Positions 1 to 12,523 of a stretch of DNA of 64,000 nucleotides are shown here, piece by piece. Position 1 is the first letter of the stretch. Each line of letters opens with the position of its first letter. The stretch comes from Aldrovandia affinis (taxonomy: Eukaryota > Chordata > Actinopteri > Notacanthiformes > Halosauridae), in contig JAINUG010000197.1 of the NCBI GenBank assembly GCA_029706075.1, positions 1,093,009-1,157,008 of the forward strand. Direction: 5' to 3'. The notes under the pieces are model-generated. The model saw only the letters and a program-made list of their open reading frames with translations, did not search any database and was not told the DNA's origin. Both the position numbers and the translations under genes were made by a program.

Positions 1-427
1 AGACAGGCCCGGGCTAAGTAAAGATGTTGTGACTTGGCAAACAATTGGACCTCTGGTCATGTATGGGGGTATCCTACATTTTGTATTGAATGCAGTAAGT
101 CAAGATGCATGGGTAGTACAAACAACAATCCAGACACCTGGCTTGTTGGCTAGGCTTGTTGGCCAGCCATAGGTCTAGGCATATCATACACTCATGGCTA
201 TCCCCGGTGGGGGCCAATTTTGTAGAGAACATTAGCTGGCTAGACAGACATTCTGACGTTGAATCAAACTCGCATAACAGTTTTTACAATAAGTATACAG
301 AAACATGAGTTTTCACATGTTAAACATCAGATTTAAGCGATAACGCACTGCGGTGGAATTGACCCATTAACATCTGTCTACAACTCTGAAGATGCAAACA
401 GCTGGTTCTCCACACTATTATTGAAAC

Positions 428-1515
428 GCATACACAATGTTTAATCAATTCACACAACAACAAGCTCCAACAACTGTTCATTCACAAGCCAAATCATAGA
501 TTAGTTACCACAGAAAACATCTTCTGTGCATATGTCGCGGGAGTGACTAAAACCTGTGAAGAAATCAGTTGTCTTGTGTTGTGATTCGTTTTCTTCTTCT
601 TTTGGGTTGCTTGGGGTTGCTCTTTTGTATGGTGTGATTTTTGGACCATTATTTAGATTTTTTCCCCTTGCTTATTGTCCACCATTTCATGTGATTTTAT
701 TTTGATTTGGTCAATTGGTTTTTACTCACTCTTTGCTGTGTTTGTGCAGAGGTACAGTTTTTAATTATTCACTGGTATGTCATGTTAACCTTGTGTGTAT
801 GTGTGGTGTCACCACCACCGCCACCAACTGTTGATTGCATATAGACTTTGTGGCTGGAAATAGCCATAAAACTGTGGACTTGTGTGTTGCTGCAGTGAGT
901 CCTGAAAGAGGCGTGGAGGATCCAGCAGTGGCTCCGGGTATAGTGGATTCGGGTCCAGCAGTGTTCTGGGGGTTTTTGGTCCCTTTGGCAGGTCCCTGCA
1001 AGAGAGAAGAATTGAGTGAGAGCAGAGGAAGGCCGGGACGAGTAGTTTTCTGGTGATTTGCCATCTTAACCTGTGAAAGGTATTGGGGAGGACTAGTTTT
1101 AAACTGTCTTTTAATAGACACTATAATAATATTACTGTTTTAATAGTGGTGTCCCTCAGGACTGTTCGCCAAGATGTTTTACTGTGGAGGGTGTTTATTT
1201 TTTTAAAGGGGTTTTGTTGGCCATATTTTTTTTTGTTGGGGTGTGTCATGTGTAATTTTTTAATGGATTGTCTTTTTATAATTGTAAAATAAATGATATT
1301 TTTAAAAACATCTCTGGTTGTGCTGTGGAGTGGGAGGAATGATCTTGTGGGGCGGTGTCATGGTGGGTGGGTTCCGCTAGTGTGACATGTATACAAATAC
1401 ACAATATTCAGCTTGTTCAGACAGTGACAAGCTCCATAAAGAGAACATTCAGTTGCAAACCAAATCACAGAATAGCTACGGAAGACATCACCTGTTTGCA
1501 CATTACCAACACTGA
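428..1515. repeat. Diverged direct repeat pair flanking a T-rich insert
   Basis: The stretch around 428-540 and the stretch around 1397-1508 align as diverged direct copies. Shared blocks in the same order are ACAAGCTCCA, AACCAAATCA-like, an ATAG-TTAC/CTAC block and GAAGACATC-like. They look like an old duplication or two members of one repeat, separated by the T-rich segment described next. Family not recognised. Confidence 0.4.
546..1370 (+). mobile_element. Possible degraded LTR-like segment
   Basis: This segment is T/G-rich on the plus strand and has a polyadenylation signal AATAAA at 1288-1293 followed by a GT-rich stretch, as in the R-U5 part of an LTR. No clean TG...CA ends or target duplication could be identified and no coding sequence is recognisable, so this may simply be T-rich intergenic sequence. 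Confidence 0.22.
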
Positions 1516-2520
1516 GTTGCTCCTTCAGACACAACAATGATTGCCACAATATTTAACAGATCACATAAAGGCTATAGGAAGTTTTGTATGCTGGAAAGAA
1601 CTGATTGGCAAAAAAGGTGTATGCTAAACTATATTACATTTTTATACCAAAGAATTCCTGGAGGTGCTTTGGGGGAGCTGAGCCTTTTCTTAGGGGGAGC
1701 TTCAATGCCCCCTAGCCCCTCCACCCTGGCTCGCAGGAAGCCAACATCTATTTTAACCCTGTCCTTGTCATAAATCCATCTTTTCCTGTCTCATATGGTC
1801 TCATTTTTTTATTGTATACTTATATAGCACTTTGGAGATGTCTTTGTTATTGTTTGTGTAAAAACCTGACACAAGCAGCACAACCTTTCTCTGCCAACCT
1901 GCAGGGTGAGAGCAGTGGGGGGTAAGGAACCCCTTTGTTGAGCAAAATATACCCAGGTAGCCCCCAGGAATGTCAACACCTCTATCTCCAACCTCTAACT
2001 GCTCAGTTACCACCTCGTGTCAACCATATTACCAACTGATTGATAAGTATCTTAATTGTTTTGACAGTATATAACAGCAGACCCCATCATCTAATTCGTT
2101 TTTTGAACATTTAACTAAATTGAAAGAATGTGACCACAAGGAGCTGATTCTTATGGGTGATATTAATTTGAACAAGTCTGACAAGTCAAAAAATAAAAAG
2201 TTGAAGGTTATCAGACAAATATGACCTTGATCAATTAGTCATTGGGTCAAAAAGAATAATAAAATCCTCAAAGACACAATAGGTAGTTTACAGATGATGT
2301 CACGTACCAAAGGTTATTCTTCATAAAGGGAAAAATGTAAAATAAATTACAAAAAACACCAGGAGATATGACTGGCAAACCTGCACCTTTCCTCTGGAAA
2401 GTATTAAACTTTCCTTTATTCTGTAACATTAGCAGTTTTTTGTTGTAGCTTTGTTTCCCTGGAACTGAACAACAGTATGAAATGCCAGTGATGAGTTGAC
2501 ATGTTATGGTGTTAGTTGTT
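1516..2520. other. Unassigned AT-rich intergenic sequence
   Basis: No recognisable gene, RNA or repeat. Open frames here are short and lack any familiar motif. Confidence 0.5.
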
Positions 2521-2526
2521 GCTAAC

Positions 2527-3228
2527 GGTCAGGAACAGTGTTGGAAAACCAAGCGCGGACCCAAGAATGCAATAATGTTCTTTATTGCAAAAACAACAGG
2601 CAAAGTTCATACGGGAGCAATCAGGGCAATACAGAAATCCAGAGAGTAGTCGGGGACAGGCAAAGTTCAAGCAGGGGCAAACCAAGCAATTGGGAAATCC
2701 AGAGAGTAGTCGGGGACAGGCAAAGTTTGTTTCCAGGTTCAACTGTGTCGCAGGCAGGCAAGACGTGGTCAATGGGCAGGCGAAGGTTGGTATCAGGAAA
2801 ACAGTCTGGGGAACACAGAGAGGAGCGGGGCTGGAACCACGAGGAGCATGAACAGGTGGATCGGGAACGAGACTGGGATACAAACAAACATGGAAGCACA
2901 AACACAAACACAAACACGATGGAACAAGACTCGGGTAAACAAAGAAACCGCTGGAAAGTAGTGAACGCATAAGCCAAGCACAAGACAATCTGGCAACGAA
3001 CATGGGAAAACGCACAGTTTATATACATCAGACATAACGAGAAACAATCAGGAATTAACACGAATGCAGCTAACTGCAATCTGACACATGAGGAACAGGT
3101 GAAAACGATAATGCAATGTCGAGACTGGAAACAGGTAAGCAAAAACTAAAACACGGACCGGACAACCAGGAAAACATGGAAAAAACTAAAACACCTAATT
3201 ACGGGGAACAGGAACACGAGACGTGACA
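2527..3228 (-). mobile_element. Solo LTR-like element, copy 1, with 6-bp target duplication
   Basis: On the minus strand the element begins TGTCACGTCTCGTG and ends near GTTCCTGAC(C/A). It is flanked by the direct repeat GCTAAC at 2521-2526 and 3229-3234. On the minus strand it has a TATA-like TATATAAA box (near 3018-3025) and AATAAA at 2581-2586, close to the 3' end, as expected for U3-R-U5 of an LTR. A ~60-bp internal tandem duplication is visible (blocks at about 2637-2666 and 2697-2727). A second copy lies inverted at 9468-10224. No internal retroelement genes flank it, so it is probably a solo LTR; a non-autonomous element is the alternative. Confidence 0.75.
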
Positions 3229-3234
3229 GCTAAC

Positions 3235-4190
3235 ATTAGTTGCTAGTTGTTGCTATGTTAGCTAGTTGTTGATATGCTCAAAGACGTTGCTATTTTACTA
3301 ATCTCACAAAGCATTTTGTGATCCCAATGGCTAAATGCGTTTTCATTTACTCTCTTGATAGATTATTTATTTTTCTTTCTATGTAAGCAATGTTGTATTG
3401 TTTCATTTGCTTTTCAGCAAGACTTGTTGCTTTTTAAGGCATTACCCTGTGATACTCACATTAATAACTTAAACTGAACATATATATGTGGTACCACATG
3501 GCCTTCATATTACAACTGCTCACAATTTGTATTGAACTTAAATCAATGTTACCTTAATTTCACAAATCCTAGTTCCGTGACAGTTGTAAGTGACAACTTG
3601 CAGCTGTCACGGTGAGGCTCCCATGTATGGCCACTTTAGGGTTTGGATCCGTAACTGTAATCAATATGTAACATAAACAGAGAACAAATAGTTAGCTATA
3701 TCCACAGACTCGACAGCAGGCACATGTTTAATTTGTTGTGTGAAATAATTTATTTTCATACAATACGGATCTCTTCCATCACATTTTTCGATCTTTAGTT
3801 TATATCTCTCTCGAACATTGTAAACTGTTTACATAAACCGAGTACTGCTCATTGCCTCCTTCCATGATTTCACTTCTTGACCACCAACTGAGGGAGCGTG
3901 TGTCAGCACAATCACGTGACTGTAAACATCCTATTCAAATAAACCAGAGTGAATTACTAAAACATATCATTTCATAACTAGGATCTCAGACCAATTGAAT
4001 GTTATTTGCAAGAAAACTTAATAAACACAAATTCAAGCTCAATATTCCAGGAAAGCAAAACAAATATTTTTACTGTATACTGTATATAAGAAAGATTGAA
4101 TTAATTTAGAAAAAAAATGATATTAAATTAAACTAGGCGTAGATTCTTGCTGATATTATCAGTAGTTCTTAAGAGACCAATTGCTATTTT
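3235..4190. other. Unassigned sequence with one small inverted repeat
   Basis: No gene recognised. A hairpin with 9-bp perfect arms (CCGTGACAG at 3575-3583 and CTGTCACGG at 3604-3612) is the only structured feature; the loop can form a competing GTTGT/ACAAC stem. Confidence 0.45.
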
Positions 4191-4194
4191 TGTA

Positions 4195-4525
4195 TTTAAA
4201 AAAAGAGAAGCTTTTTCCCCTTTTTCTACCAGTTTGGAATGCCCAATCATATTCTAAGCTGCATTCACTGCAAGATCCAGTGTCAATGCAGGAGAGTGTA
4301 GACAAGCACATGCTCTCCTCCGAAACGTGATGTCAGCCACCGTTTCTTGCTTGCACAGACACGAGTCAGTGGAAGACACTTTGTGTACAACCCGACCAAA
4401 TTAAACCCTTCGTCCCTGGATGACACTACCGCCAATTATCCATCGCCCTGTGGAGCTGCTGGCCACAGTTAGCCCCAATTGCTTTTTACCTCTATTTGAA
4501 TACAGCAATAGTTGTTTTTAAAAAT
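4195..4525 (+). repeat. Diverged SINE-like dispersed repeat, copy A
   Basis: This segment shares layout and several blocks with 26975-27310: a T-rich 'TTTTTCCC...' opening, a CTCCTCCGA(A/G)ACG block in the middle, and a GCCAATT(A/G)...C-rich block near the end. The pair look like old members of one teleost repeat family. I cannot name the family with certainty. Confidence 0.4.
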
Positions 4526-6610
4526 AAACTTTTATACTTGGTGATCAAATTTTTATTTTGCAAATGCGAGGGGGAAGGGGGTAAAAGAAAAGAGGGGAGG
4601 AGGTTAAACAAGAGAACACAGACACTAACAGCACAGTGCAATAAAACGATCATACAAGGGGAAAACTGACAGAAGTGTATTAAGTAGAGAGATACATAAA
4701 GATTTTGGGTATAAAAATGAATATAAATAAAAGTTAATAAATTTTAGAGCAAATACTCGTCACATTGGTAGCAGCTTAATAATGCTATAATGAGAGTCAT
4801 TTATGAAATTATAATTTTAATTAATTTTATATAATAAAATTACTGGTATCAATAACAATAATTATGCAATAATGACAACAATAATAACTTTATAATATAT
4901 AATTCTATAATTATAAGGGTTAAACATAAATATGCAATTAATAAACAAATAAATAAATAAAATAACTACAGTATCTAAAATGTAGCTTATCAGTTATTCA
5001 GGGTTTCCATAGTCCATCCTTGAAGCGTCACTGAAAAGTCATGAAAAATATAAACCTGATTTGAGTGGGAGCCATGGTTATTACATTTTAAATTCACACA
5101 CAGGGTCTTGTGGACTTCTTATCTTAACTTTAAAATTAAAATGTATTTTCAAAAGAAAGGTAAAACTTGAAAAGTAGGTTATGGACCATTACCAGTTTAA
5201 ACCATTTGTATTACATTTCTTAAAAATATATTTAGCAAAAGGGGACCTGGTGTGTTCGGTTTCATCTTTGGCTTGGACTTGGACATGTGGGTTCGTGCCA
5301 AGCTACATAGACAATGTTTTCAGTCCCTCAAAAGAATATTATGAAAGCATGTTTTTATTCCAGAGTTTAGTTTCTTTTGGTTTTATTTTGCTTTATTCAG
5401 TTTCGGGATGTATTCATAACTGTCGAATGCTTGAGTGACATTTAATTTGTATAGATTCTATAAATAGTTGTCCTTAACCTTGACTTAAAGATAAATGTAA
5501 GTGTTTGTTTTTTCCTTTACAAACGAGTCCATTTTGGTGATTGCTGAACTTACCAAAATGTGACAGTGAAAACTAAAACTTGCATTTAATTGCTAGTCAA
5601 ATGACAAATCTTTATTGGACCCAGGCCTATGTCTAGACACCAAAGACCTTGTTCTCTTGTGAGACTTCCTTCCCTGTTTTACTTTCTTGATATTTGCAAG
5701 ATTTTACATTCCGCAAGTCAATATCTACAAAATGTTGTTTCAAACATGCATTAATAGTGATATGTTTCCTCTGATGCTCGATACATGCTATAAGGAAGCC
5801 AATGCCATTATCATGTATTTCAAATTCTATTTACTAAATTGGAACAAAGCCCATTTTCAATCTGGTTTCAAATGACAGAAGAGGATATAAAAGCCATTGC
5901 TACTCTGTTTGTGTCGAAAAGAGTGTAACTTTTTTGGTGTCACATAAAGGCTACTACCTTTAAAAATCTGTGCTATAAGTGTATGCACGAAATATTTCAC
6001 ACATGTTTAATATGTGTGTTTTAGTGTTGATAGGACAGTATGACAAGTATGAACAGCCATAGTAAGTGGGCATTGGCAGAATTGCTGTATAGGGGGGTAC
6101 AAAGGTCACCACATGCTTAGCCATGTTTCCAGCAAGGAAAATATGGCACAAGTTAAACAAGAGAGAATGAATAGTCCTCATTAAAAATGCTTGGCTGCCA
6201 TAGGTGAGTGATGTTAGTCTACACGTTGGTTTCACACACAGACTGCCAATCACCACCGACTCAATTAATTCTAATGAAAAATGGCCAGACATACCTTCTC
6301 AGCCCTGAGACAGGGGAGGCTTGAAATATTGATGCAAAATATTTAGGAGCTCATCATTTTAGTTTCACTTGAAGTAAAGGTAAAATGCTGAATTATTGCA
6401 CATTTGAATTATGAACAAAGACTAATACAAAGATCACTTTTTATTTCTAAATACTTTCAAATCAGTTGTCAAATCACGGTGTGACAGGTGACAGTTTTCA
6501 CCATATGCTAAATTAAGGCAGCTAAGAAAGTCTTAAGATTACTGCACTACATTCATACATTTGATTGAAAAACATTTGATTATTTAGATTAAATTCATAA
6601 ATTTCCCTGC
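4526..6610. other. Unassigned AT-rich sequence
   Basis: Low-complexity TA-rich stretches (4780-4990) with no convincing gene. A minus-strand open frame at 5960-6292 (110 residues) has no motif I recognise and is probably chance or a decayed repeat. Confidence 0.45.
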
Positions 6611-6616
6611 CTCTCA

Positions 6617-6722
6617 TTGGTGTCGTGAAGGGCCACACCCCATTCTCATTAGTGCTGTAGAAGGGCCACACCCCACTCTTATTAGTGCTGTGAAGGATGA
6701 CACTCCTCTTGCATTAGTGCTA
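6617..6722 (+). repeat. Short tandem repeat, about 3 copies of ~33 bp
   Basis: Three imperfect units share TAGTGCTGT(A)GAAGG followed by (G)CCACACCCC and a (T/C)TCAT/CTTAT end. The third copy is the most diverged. Confidence 0.7.
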
Positions 6723-8100
6723 TATTATAGAAAGTGTGGGAATAATGTGTGCTATTGTATGTAAAGTGAATACCTAAATCTAAACACAGAACTGTGCTAA
6801 CTCCCTCACACTTTATGATTTTTTCCCCTCACTATGCAAAGAGAGGAATGAAGGAGAAAGTGATCTCAGAGGCTATAACGGTGAGGTCACTGCCAGGAGG
6901 TCAGCTGGAAGAGCGTCCAGATTACCCAGATTACCCACGCGGCAGGTGCCGGATGTGGGTGGAGAAGGGTGGGGGATGGGGCTGTGGGGGGGGGGGAGGA
7001 GGTTAAGGGGGATGGTGGGGGAGAATGCCAAGTGCCAGATGTGGTGATTGTTCACAGTAACCAAGAGCTAACGTCTCTGTATAGGATATAAGTGGGGGCT
7101 ACTTTTGAGGGGGGCATGGATGAATTTACAGACGTGTGACAGGCGATTTGGCAGGGGTACACAAACAGGAAGGAGGCACCCCCCCCACCTTCTCCGGCAC
7201 CCCCACACCCCCCAAAAAACGTTCTCCACTGCGCTCCTTCACTTAGTCCGGCTCTCAGGAAGTCAGGGCTGAATGGGGGCTATTGACTGTGCCCGGCTGG
7301 GTCTCTCCAGCTCAGCAACTGTTGTCCGGGAGAGGGGCACAGGCAGTGTGCGACGGCCCTCTCCCCACTACAGCCTTTCACAGCCCGTGGAGATCACTGA
7401 AGCCTTCAGCAAGCACCCATACACGCCTGAGTTACAGCCCTAGGAGATCTGGACCGGCAGTGAATGCACAATGAGAGACTTCTGCTTGGTTTGGCGCAGC
7501 TGGGACTACGTGTCAGGAAACCCTCGCCGGATTGTAATTTAGCTATTTGTTTTGCTTGTTTAGATGGGGCAGATGAAACAAGTGGGCCTCTCAGGCCCTA
7601 AGAGGCAGAAGCCTTCCCCAGCCCATTCGACCCATTACTCTCTCTCCGACAGCACATCCATCAAGTCTCACACCTCTACAGTCCGCACGAGTGCGTGAGA
7701 GTTTGCACAACCGGCGTGTGAGATAAATGTGTTTATTCCTTTTCAGTATTTGTATACTCAACATCTCACTGAACCTGAATATATCACGGATTTGTGAGTA
7801 TATAAAGCACAGTTTTTCAGGACAGATTTGATACTAAATCTAAAGGAGTAAGGGCGATTTGAACTTCTTTCAGTATTTGATTAACATGATTACCAGAACT
7901 GTATGTTGGCTGATATCATTAGAATGAGCCCGTTCATGTGCCTCTGTTACTTGGCTACTTAATTATTCATTAAGAGTCTTAGTGGAGATCCTGATTTACG
8001 GCTGTGTGGTGTCCGTGCTGGTGCCCTGGGAATGGGTGGGGTTTAAAGAGTTAATGTGATAACAAGGGGGATTAGCGAGTACTTAAGCACACCTGTTCCT
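6723..8100. other. Unassigned sequence with G-rich and C-rich tracts
   Basis: A G-rich run at about 6960-7024 has many G3+ tracts on the plus strand. A C-rich run at 7176-7215 has the same property on the minus strand. The 7250-7480 stretch is locally GC-richer but no exon or protein family was recognised. Confidence 0.4.
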
Positions 8101-8115
8101 CTATCCCTGTGAGAA

Positions 8116-8320
8116 TGTGTGTGTGTGTGTGTGTGCATGTCTGTGAGTTTATGAGAATGTGAATGTTTGTGTGTGTGTGTGTGAGTGTGTGTATACATGT
8201 GTGTGAGTTTGTGTGATTGTGAGCATGAGCATATGTATGTGTGTATCAGCCTATGATTGAGTGTACATGTGTGTACAGGTGTGTGTGTACAAGTGTGTGT
8301 GTGTGTGTTTGTGATTGCTT
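8116..8320 (+). repeat. Imperfect (GT)n microsatellite
   Basis: Blocks of GT repeats are interrupted by GAGT, ATGT and AGGT variants over about 200 bp. Open frames across it are repeat artefacts. Confidence 0.9.
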
Positions 8321-9461
8321 GTGTCAGCAGTAGAGGAAGAGCGGGACAGTCTGGAGCATTAGGCAGGGGCTTTGTGAGCATTGAACAGAAAAGGAAGTTG
8401 GTGATGATATGAGTATAATATTTATCGAGGGGGGTGAAATATAGGCACAATCAGGCATGAGCTTACACATGAAATTACACTACAGAAACTCTATCCACTG
8501 TCAGGAATAGACCACAGCGCAAAAATATATAAGTTGGACTTGAATAAAAATAAGGCCTATTCATGGCACAGTCCTATGCCTCTCAATCCTGTTTTATAGG
8601 CTACTTACATAATTAGTTTAATTTCCCTTGGCTAGGCTATTTGTCCTTTTACATTGTTCATTAATAAAAATGAAAAGAACGCCTGTTGTCCATTGTCATC
8701 TGGGAGAAGAGGCACTTCTTTGACTGTACAAGATTTAAGTTTGACTCCAAAACTTTGTAGCCCCAATAAATTGCAGCTTCTGCTTCAAAGCAAATGACAA
8801 TTACATGTCAACAAGTTCCATTCATAGCAGACCCCTTTTGAGTGACGTAATCACCTCCTTTGCTTTTGTTGAGAATTCTCCCACTGTATCAACAGTGAAC
8901 AGGTCTTGGACAAAGTGCATGACTTCTGTGGGAAGAGTGAAGACTTTTTTAGCTTTTTCAAAAACTGTCATCACAGGAGTAATTTGTGCTGATGATGCCG
9001 TGATGAATGTGCACAGGTTTTGGAGCATTTTGTCACAGATTTTGTTGGTTTTTAGTGGAGGACAAGGCAGGGCTCCAGACTGCAACCAAATATATCTGTG
9101 CGACCCTGATTAATTTCCTTCCGGCTCTATGCAGTGCCTGCACAAACCTAATGTCCATGGACAAACCACAAAGAGATCAGGATTTCAACATTCCTATGGC
9201 TCTACCTTCAGTCTGAAAACTAGCAACTGACCTCGTTTACCCCATTTGATAAACACAAGCATACTGTACATGCCTACATTAGCTAGCAAGGTGGTCAAAT
9301 CATATGTAATCCAGTTTACAAGCTAGCTAACTTATCCAACTAGATTTAAAGACTGTAGCAAGCCAGTAATGAAAGAGCTAGCTAGCAAGATTTGCTACAG
9401 ATTGCTGATTACTGGCCCCTGAATTCACTACAATATACCATATAAATTGCTATATAGGCTA
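8321..9461. other. Unassigned sequence
   Basis: No gene recognised. An 87-residue minus-strand frame (8822-9085), starting MQSGALPCPP, has no familiar domain. It could be a fragment of a decayed element. Confidence 0.4.
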
Positions 9462-9467
9462 CACTAT

Positions 9468-10224
9468 TGTCACGTCTCGTGTTCGTGTTCCCCGTAATTA
9501 GGTGTTTTCATTTATTCCATGTTTTCCTGGCTGTCTGGTCCGTGTTTTCACTTTCACTTACCTGTTCCCAGTCTTGTCATTGTATTATCGTTTTCACCTG
9601 TTCCTCATGTGTCTGATTGCAGTTAGCTGCATTCCTGTTAATTCCTGATTGTTTCTCGTTATGTCTGATGTAGTTAGCTGTTCGTTTCCCATGTTCATTT
9701 CCTGATTGTCTCGTTATTGTATTATCGTTTTCACTTAATTCCTCATGTGTCTGATTGCAGTCAGCTGCATTCATGTTTATTCCTGATTGCTTCTCGTTAT
9801 GTCTAAATGTATTTAAGCTGTGTGTTTTCCCATGTTCGTTGCCAGATTGTCTTGTGCTTTGCGTATGCTTACACTACTCTCCAGTGTTTTCTCTGTTTCC
9901 CTGCGTTTTGTTTCATCGTGTTTGTGCTTGTGCTTGTGCTTGTGCTCGTGCTCCAGTGTTCGTCTTGATCTCAGTCTCGTTCCCGCTCCTCCCTGTGTTC
10001 CCTGGACTGCTTTCACGTTTTCGACCTTCGCCTGCCCCCTGACTACGCCTTGCCTGCCCCTGATACCCCTGAAGCCCGGAACGAACTCTGCCTGTCCCCG
10101 ACCATTCTTTGGATCCCTGCATTGCCCTGTTTGCCCCTGTTTGACCATCGCCTGTTGTTTATGCAATAAAATATATTTTTGCATTTCTGGGTCCGCGCCT
10201 GGTTTTCCGACACCGTTCCTGACA
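9468..10224 (+). mobile_element. Solo LTR-like element, copy 2, with 6-bp target duplication
   Basis: The element runs from TGTCACGTCTCGTG to CCGTTCCTGACA and is flanked by the direct repeat CACTAT at 9462-9467 and 10225-10230. The ends form a 5-bp inverted TGTCA/TGACA. A TATTTAAG box lies at about 9807-9815 and AATAAA at about 10163-10170, followed by a T-rich stretch. The U3 part carries a ~140-bp imperfect tandem duplication (about 9575-9712 and 9713-9812) absent from copy 1. Orientation is opposite to copy 1 at 2527-3228. Confidence 0.78.
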
Positions 10225-10539
10225 CACTATGATGCTTAAATCTTGTAGTAGGGTCTCTGTTGTAGCTTCTGTAGCTGGCTAGCATGACTGTTTCTGGCTA
10301 AAAAGTCAAGCTACCTTCCACTTTAACTGTAAGCTACAGTTTATTGATCAGGTTAAACTTCATTAGCTGGATGAAAAGGCATACCGAAGGTATTGGCGTT
10401 ATGTCTAGGTCCTTGGAGTTGATCAGAGTCACTAATAGCCTATGGTAAGTGATGAGTCTGTAAGACTCAAGGCCACACATATACTGGTAGAAATGCTCTG
10501 CAAGGCCCTGTTTACCTAAGGGTATTGCTTTTCGCCATC

Positions 10540-11300
10540 TGTTAAGGTTCGCAAAATGAATGCCACTGGCTTCAATAAAACATTGTGGTTTTGCAGAAGC
10601 ACACCACCTAGGCCGTAGCTGCTAAAAAGGTACTTCCTGATACCCTTCCCTTCTTCTTAAGTTTGCGCATATTCTGATTTCCCCCATTCTTTTTTACCAC
10701 AGTTATCACAGGTTTTCTGTATTTTCAATTATGCCCATTGCTTCCATCCATTTAAGTTCCTCCATCTTGGGGAGTAAAGGGAAGGGAATGCATCATGGTG
10801 TGGCTACACCGTGATGTTGTGCTCCCTCTTTCAGAACTATTTTGGGTAAAGGATCCCCTTTCAATATCCTAACCTCACCAAACACGCTGATTTCCTCTAT
10901 GCACTTAATCAGGCCTAACTTGGTAACTACTGTTCGGCTGAGTACGTTTTCTCCATTTGATTTAACCACCACAACTGCCTTCTGGTGGACACTATCCCAC
11001 GTTGACTTTGCAGAGTATTCTTAACTGGCTTGAGCTGAGGCTTTCTGACTAAGCAATCATAAGTAGCTTCAGACATCACTGATGTGTCTGCTCTTGAATT
11101 TTGAAAGATATTATCACATCCACATTTATAGCATTTTCCTTTGCTTTTTTGTTTGGTGGTCTAATTGCTGCTGCCACTCTCATATATTCTATCCACCTGA
11201 ATGATTTCAGCTCCTCCACATGTCCTGCAGTGGTAGCTAAGTCTGGGTCAGATTTACTGAGGAAATACTTACAGCACAACGGCAGTCGCTATATTGTGAC
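10540..11300 (-). pseudogene. Decayed Ty3/gypsy-like gag-pol remnant
   Basis: Read on the minus strand, fragments of a retroelement polyprotein appear in order. Near 11000-11130 is a zinc-knuckle/aspartic-protease-like piece with a degraded 'ADTSVMSEATY' motif. Near 10650-10720 is a 'VKKNG...IRICA' piece of the reverse transcriptase. At about 10548-10625 is an RNase H opening, 'YGLGGVLLQ...KPVAF'. All are separated by stops, frameshifts and large deletions, so no active protein can be made. Assignment rests on these short motifs and their correct order. Confidence 0.55.
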
Positions 11301-11639
11301 TTTTTTGCGGTCACAGATACCGACACATAAACGACCAAGACTGGTTCTAATTACGCAGTTAAAGAAATGAAACGCCCTCATTAGCAATTTCACGGTAGAA
11401 GACACCCATAAAAAAACGTCAGAAACAATATGGCACACTTATACATCCAGATCACCATACGCCAAGAAATGGATACAGAGCACAAGGAGCGAGAGAACCA
11501 CGAGGTACAGTAGGTACAGTAATTCCTGAAAATGTAGGTGTTGTGACATGAACCGGGGTACTTTGCAACAACATTTGCGATTATTTGTTTTGCATCATTG
11601 ACCCATATTTGACCCATAGCGACCGTTTAGTAAATCCAA

Positions 11640-12140
11640 CAAAGATATTGCAACCCCATTGCAAATCCCAATCAGGAGAAGCATGAGGAATGCGAGGAAT
11701 CTATCCAGGTCATTACCGATGGCTGGAAACAATTAACCGAGAGAACATTTAAACTAGTTGATTCTCTTTGTTTTTCGCTTGGACATTATTCTAGCTGTGA
11801 TTCTTTGTACCCACTGTTGCCTATTGTTTCTCGCTCGTTGGAAATAGTATTTGTTCGTGTTCGTGTTTCTTATTTGTTTATTAGTATTCCAGTGTTTAGT
11901 TTATTTCCGTGTTTTTAGTACACGTTTTGGATTTTCCGTTTCGCTAGTTTTGTTTGTTTCTTCTCGTTGTTGCTTTTGGTTTGGTTATTAGTATTATTAC
12001 GTGTCTTGTTCAGACACCGTTTTGTTTTCATTCCTGTCTAGCGTTTAAGCATTAAAATATTCTTAAACGCGTCACTGCTTCCGGATCTCTCTCTCTCTCG
12101 CCCGCAATTGGTTTCGCATCTGCATCAACCGGTCCTGACA
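11640..12140 (+). mobile_element. LTR-like segment
   Basis: T-rich U3/R-like sequence with ATTAAA at about 12051-12056 and a terminal GGTCCTGACA. It lies beside the decayed gypsy remnant and may be its LTR or an unrelated solo LTR. The 5' boundary and target duplication were not found. Confidence 0.35.
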
Positions 12141-12149
12141 CCCAAAATC

Positions 12150-12240
12150 AACCAACAAATTGTTAAATGACCAAAAATGTACTGTTTTGCAATGGTTGTG
12201 TCAGTCTTCAGACTTGAACCTAATCATAACTGAAAACAGA
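12150..12240 (+). mobile_element. Short Tc1-like transposase C-terminal fragment
   Basis: The plus strand resembles the Tc1 segment coding for the 'QSPDLNP' region (CAGTCTTCAGACTTGAACC), heavily degraded. Orientation is opposite to the larger Tc1 copy that follows. Confidence 0.35.
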
Positions 12241-12523
12241 GGTGTGTATAATTGTGACATGTAACATGAGTCATGTGTTTTTTTCACCAAAATGATGAAG
12301 TAAACTATTTAAATATTGCCTTGATGTAAACCCCACTATTTCACTCGGGAGGTTTAATGGAATATGGGAACATCTTGAGGAAACAATGTTTGCACCCTCA
12401 GATGCCCCTGGTTGCCAAAAATGGCTTCATATTCCTTGCTCATAATTCTACCATGCAGACTAATAATCCGACCCAGTAACTCCCACAAGATGGATGCACA
12501 TACCATAATAGATCCACCAGCAT

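Noticed and set aside
2512-3142. 167-173 residue minus-strand frames with Cys/Pro/Leu repeats
   Set aside because: They lie inside the solo-LTR-like element; the repetitive residues come from its internal tandem duplications. The inverted copy at 9.8-10.2 kb gives similar frames.
8043-8450. His/Thr-rich minus-strand frame
   Set aside because: Translation of the GT microsatellite.
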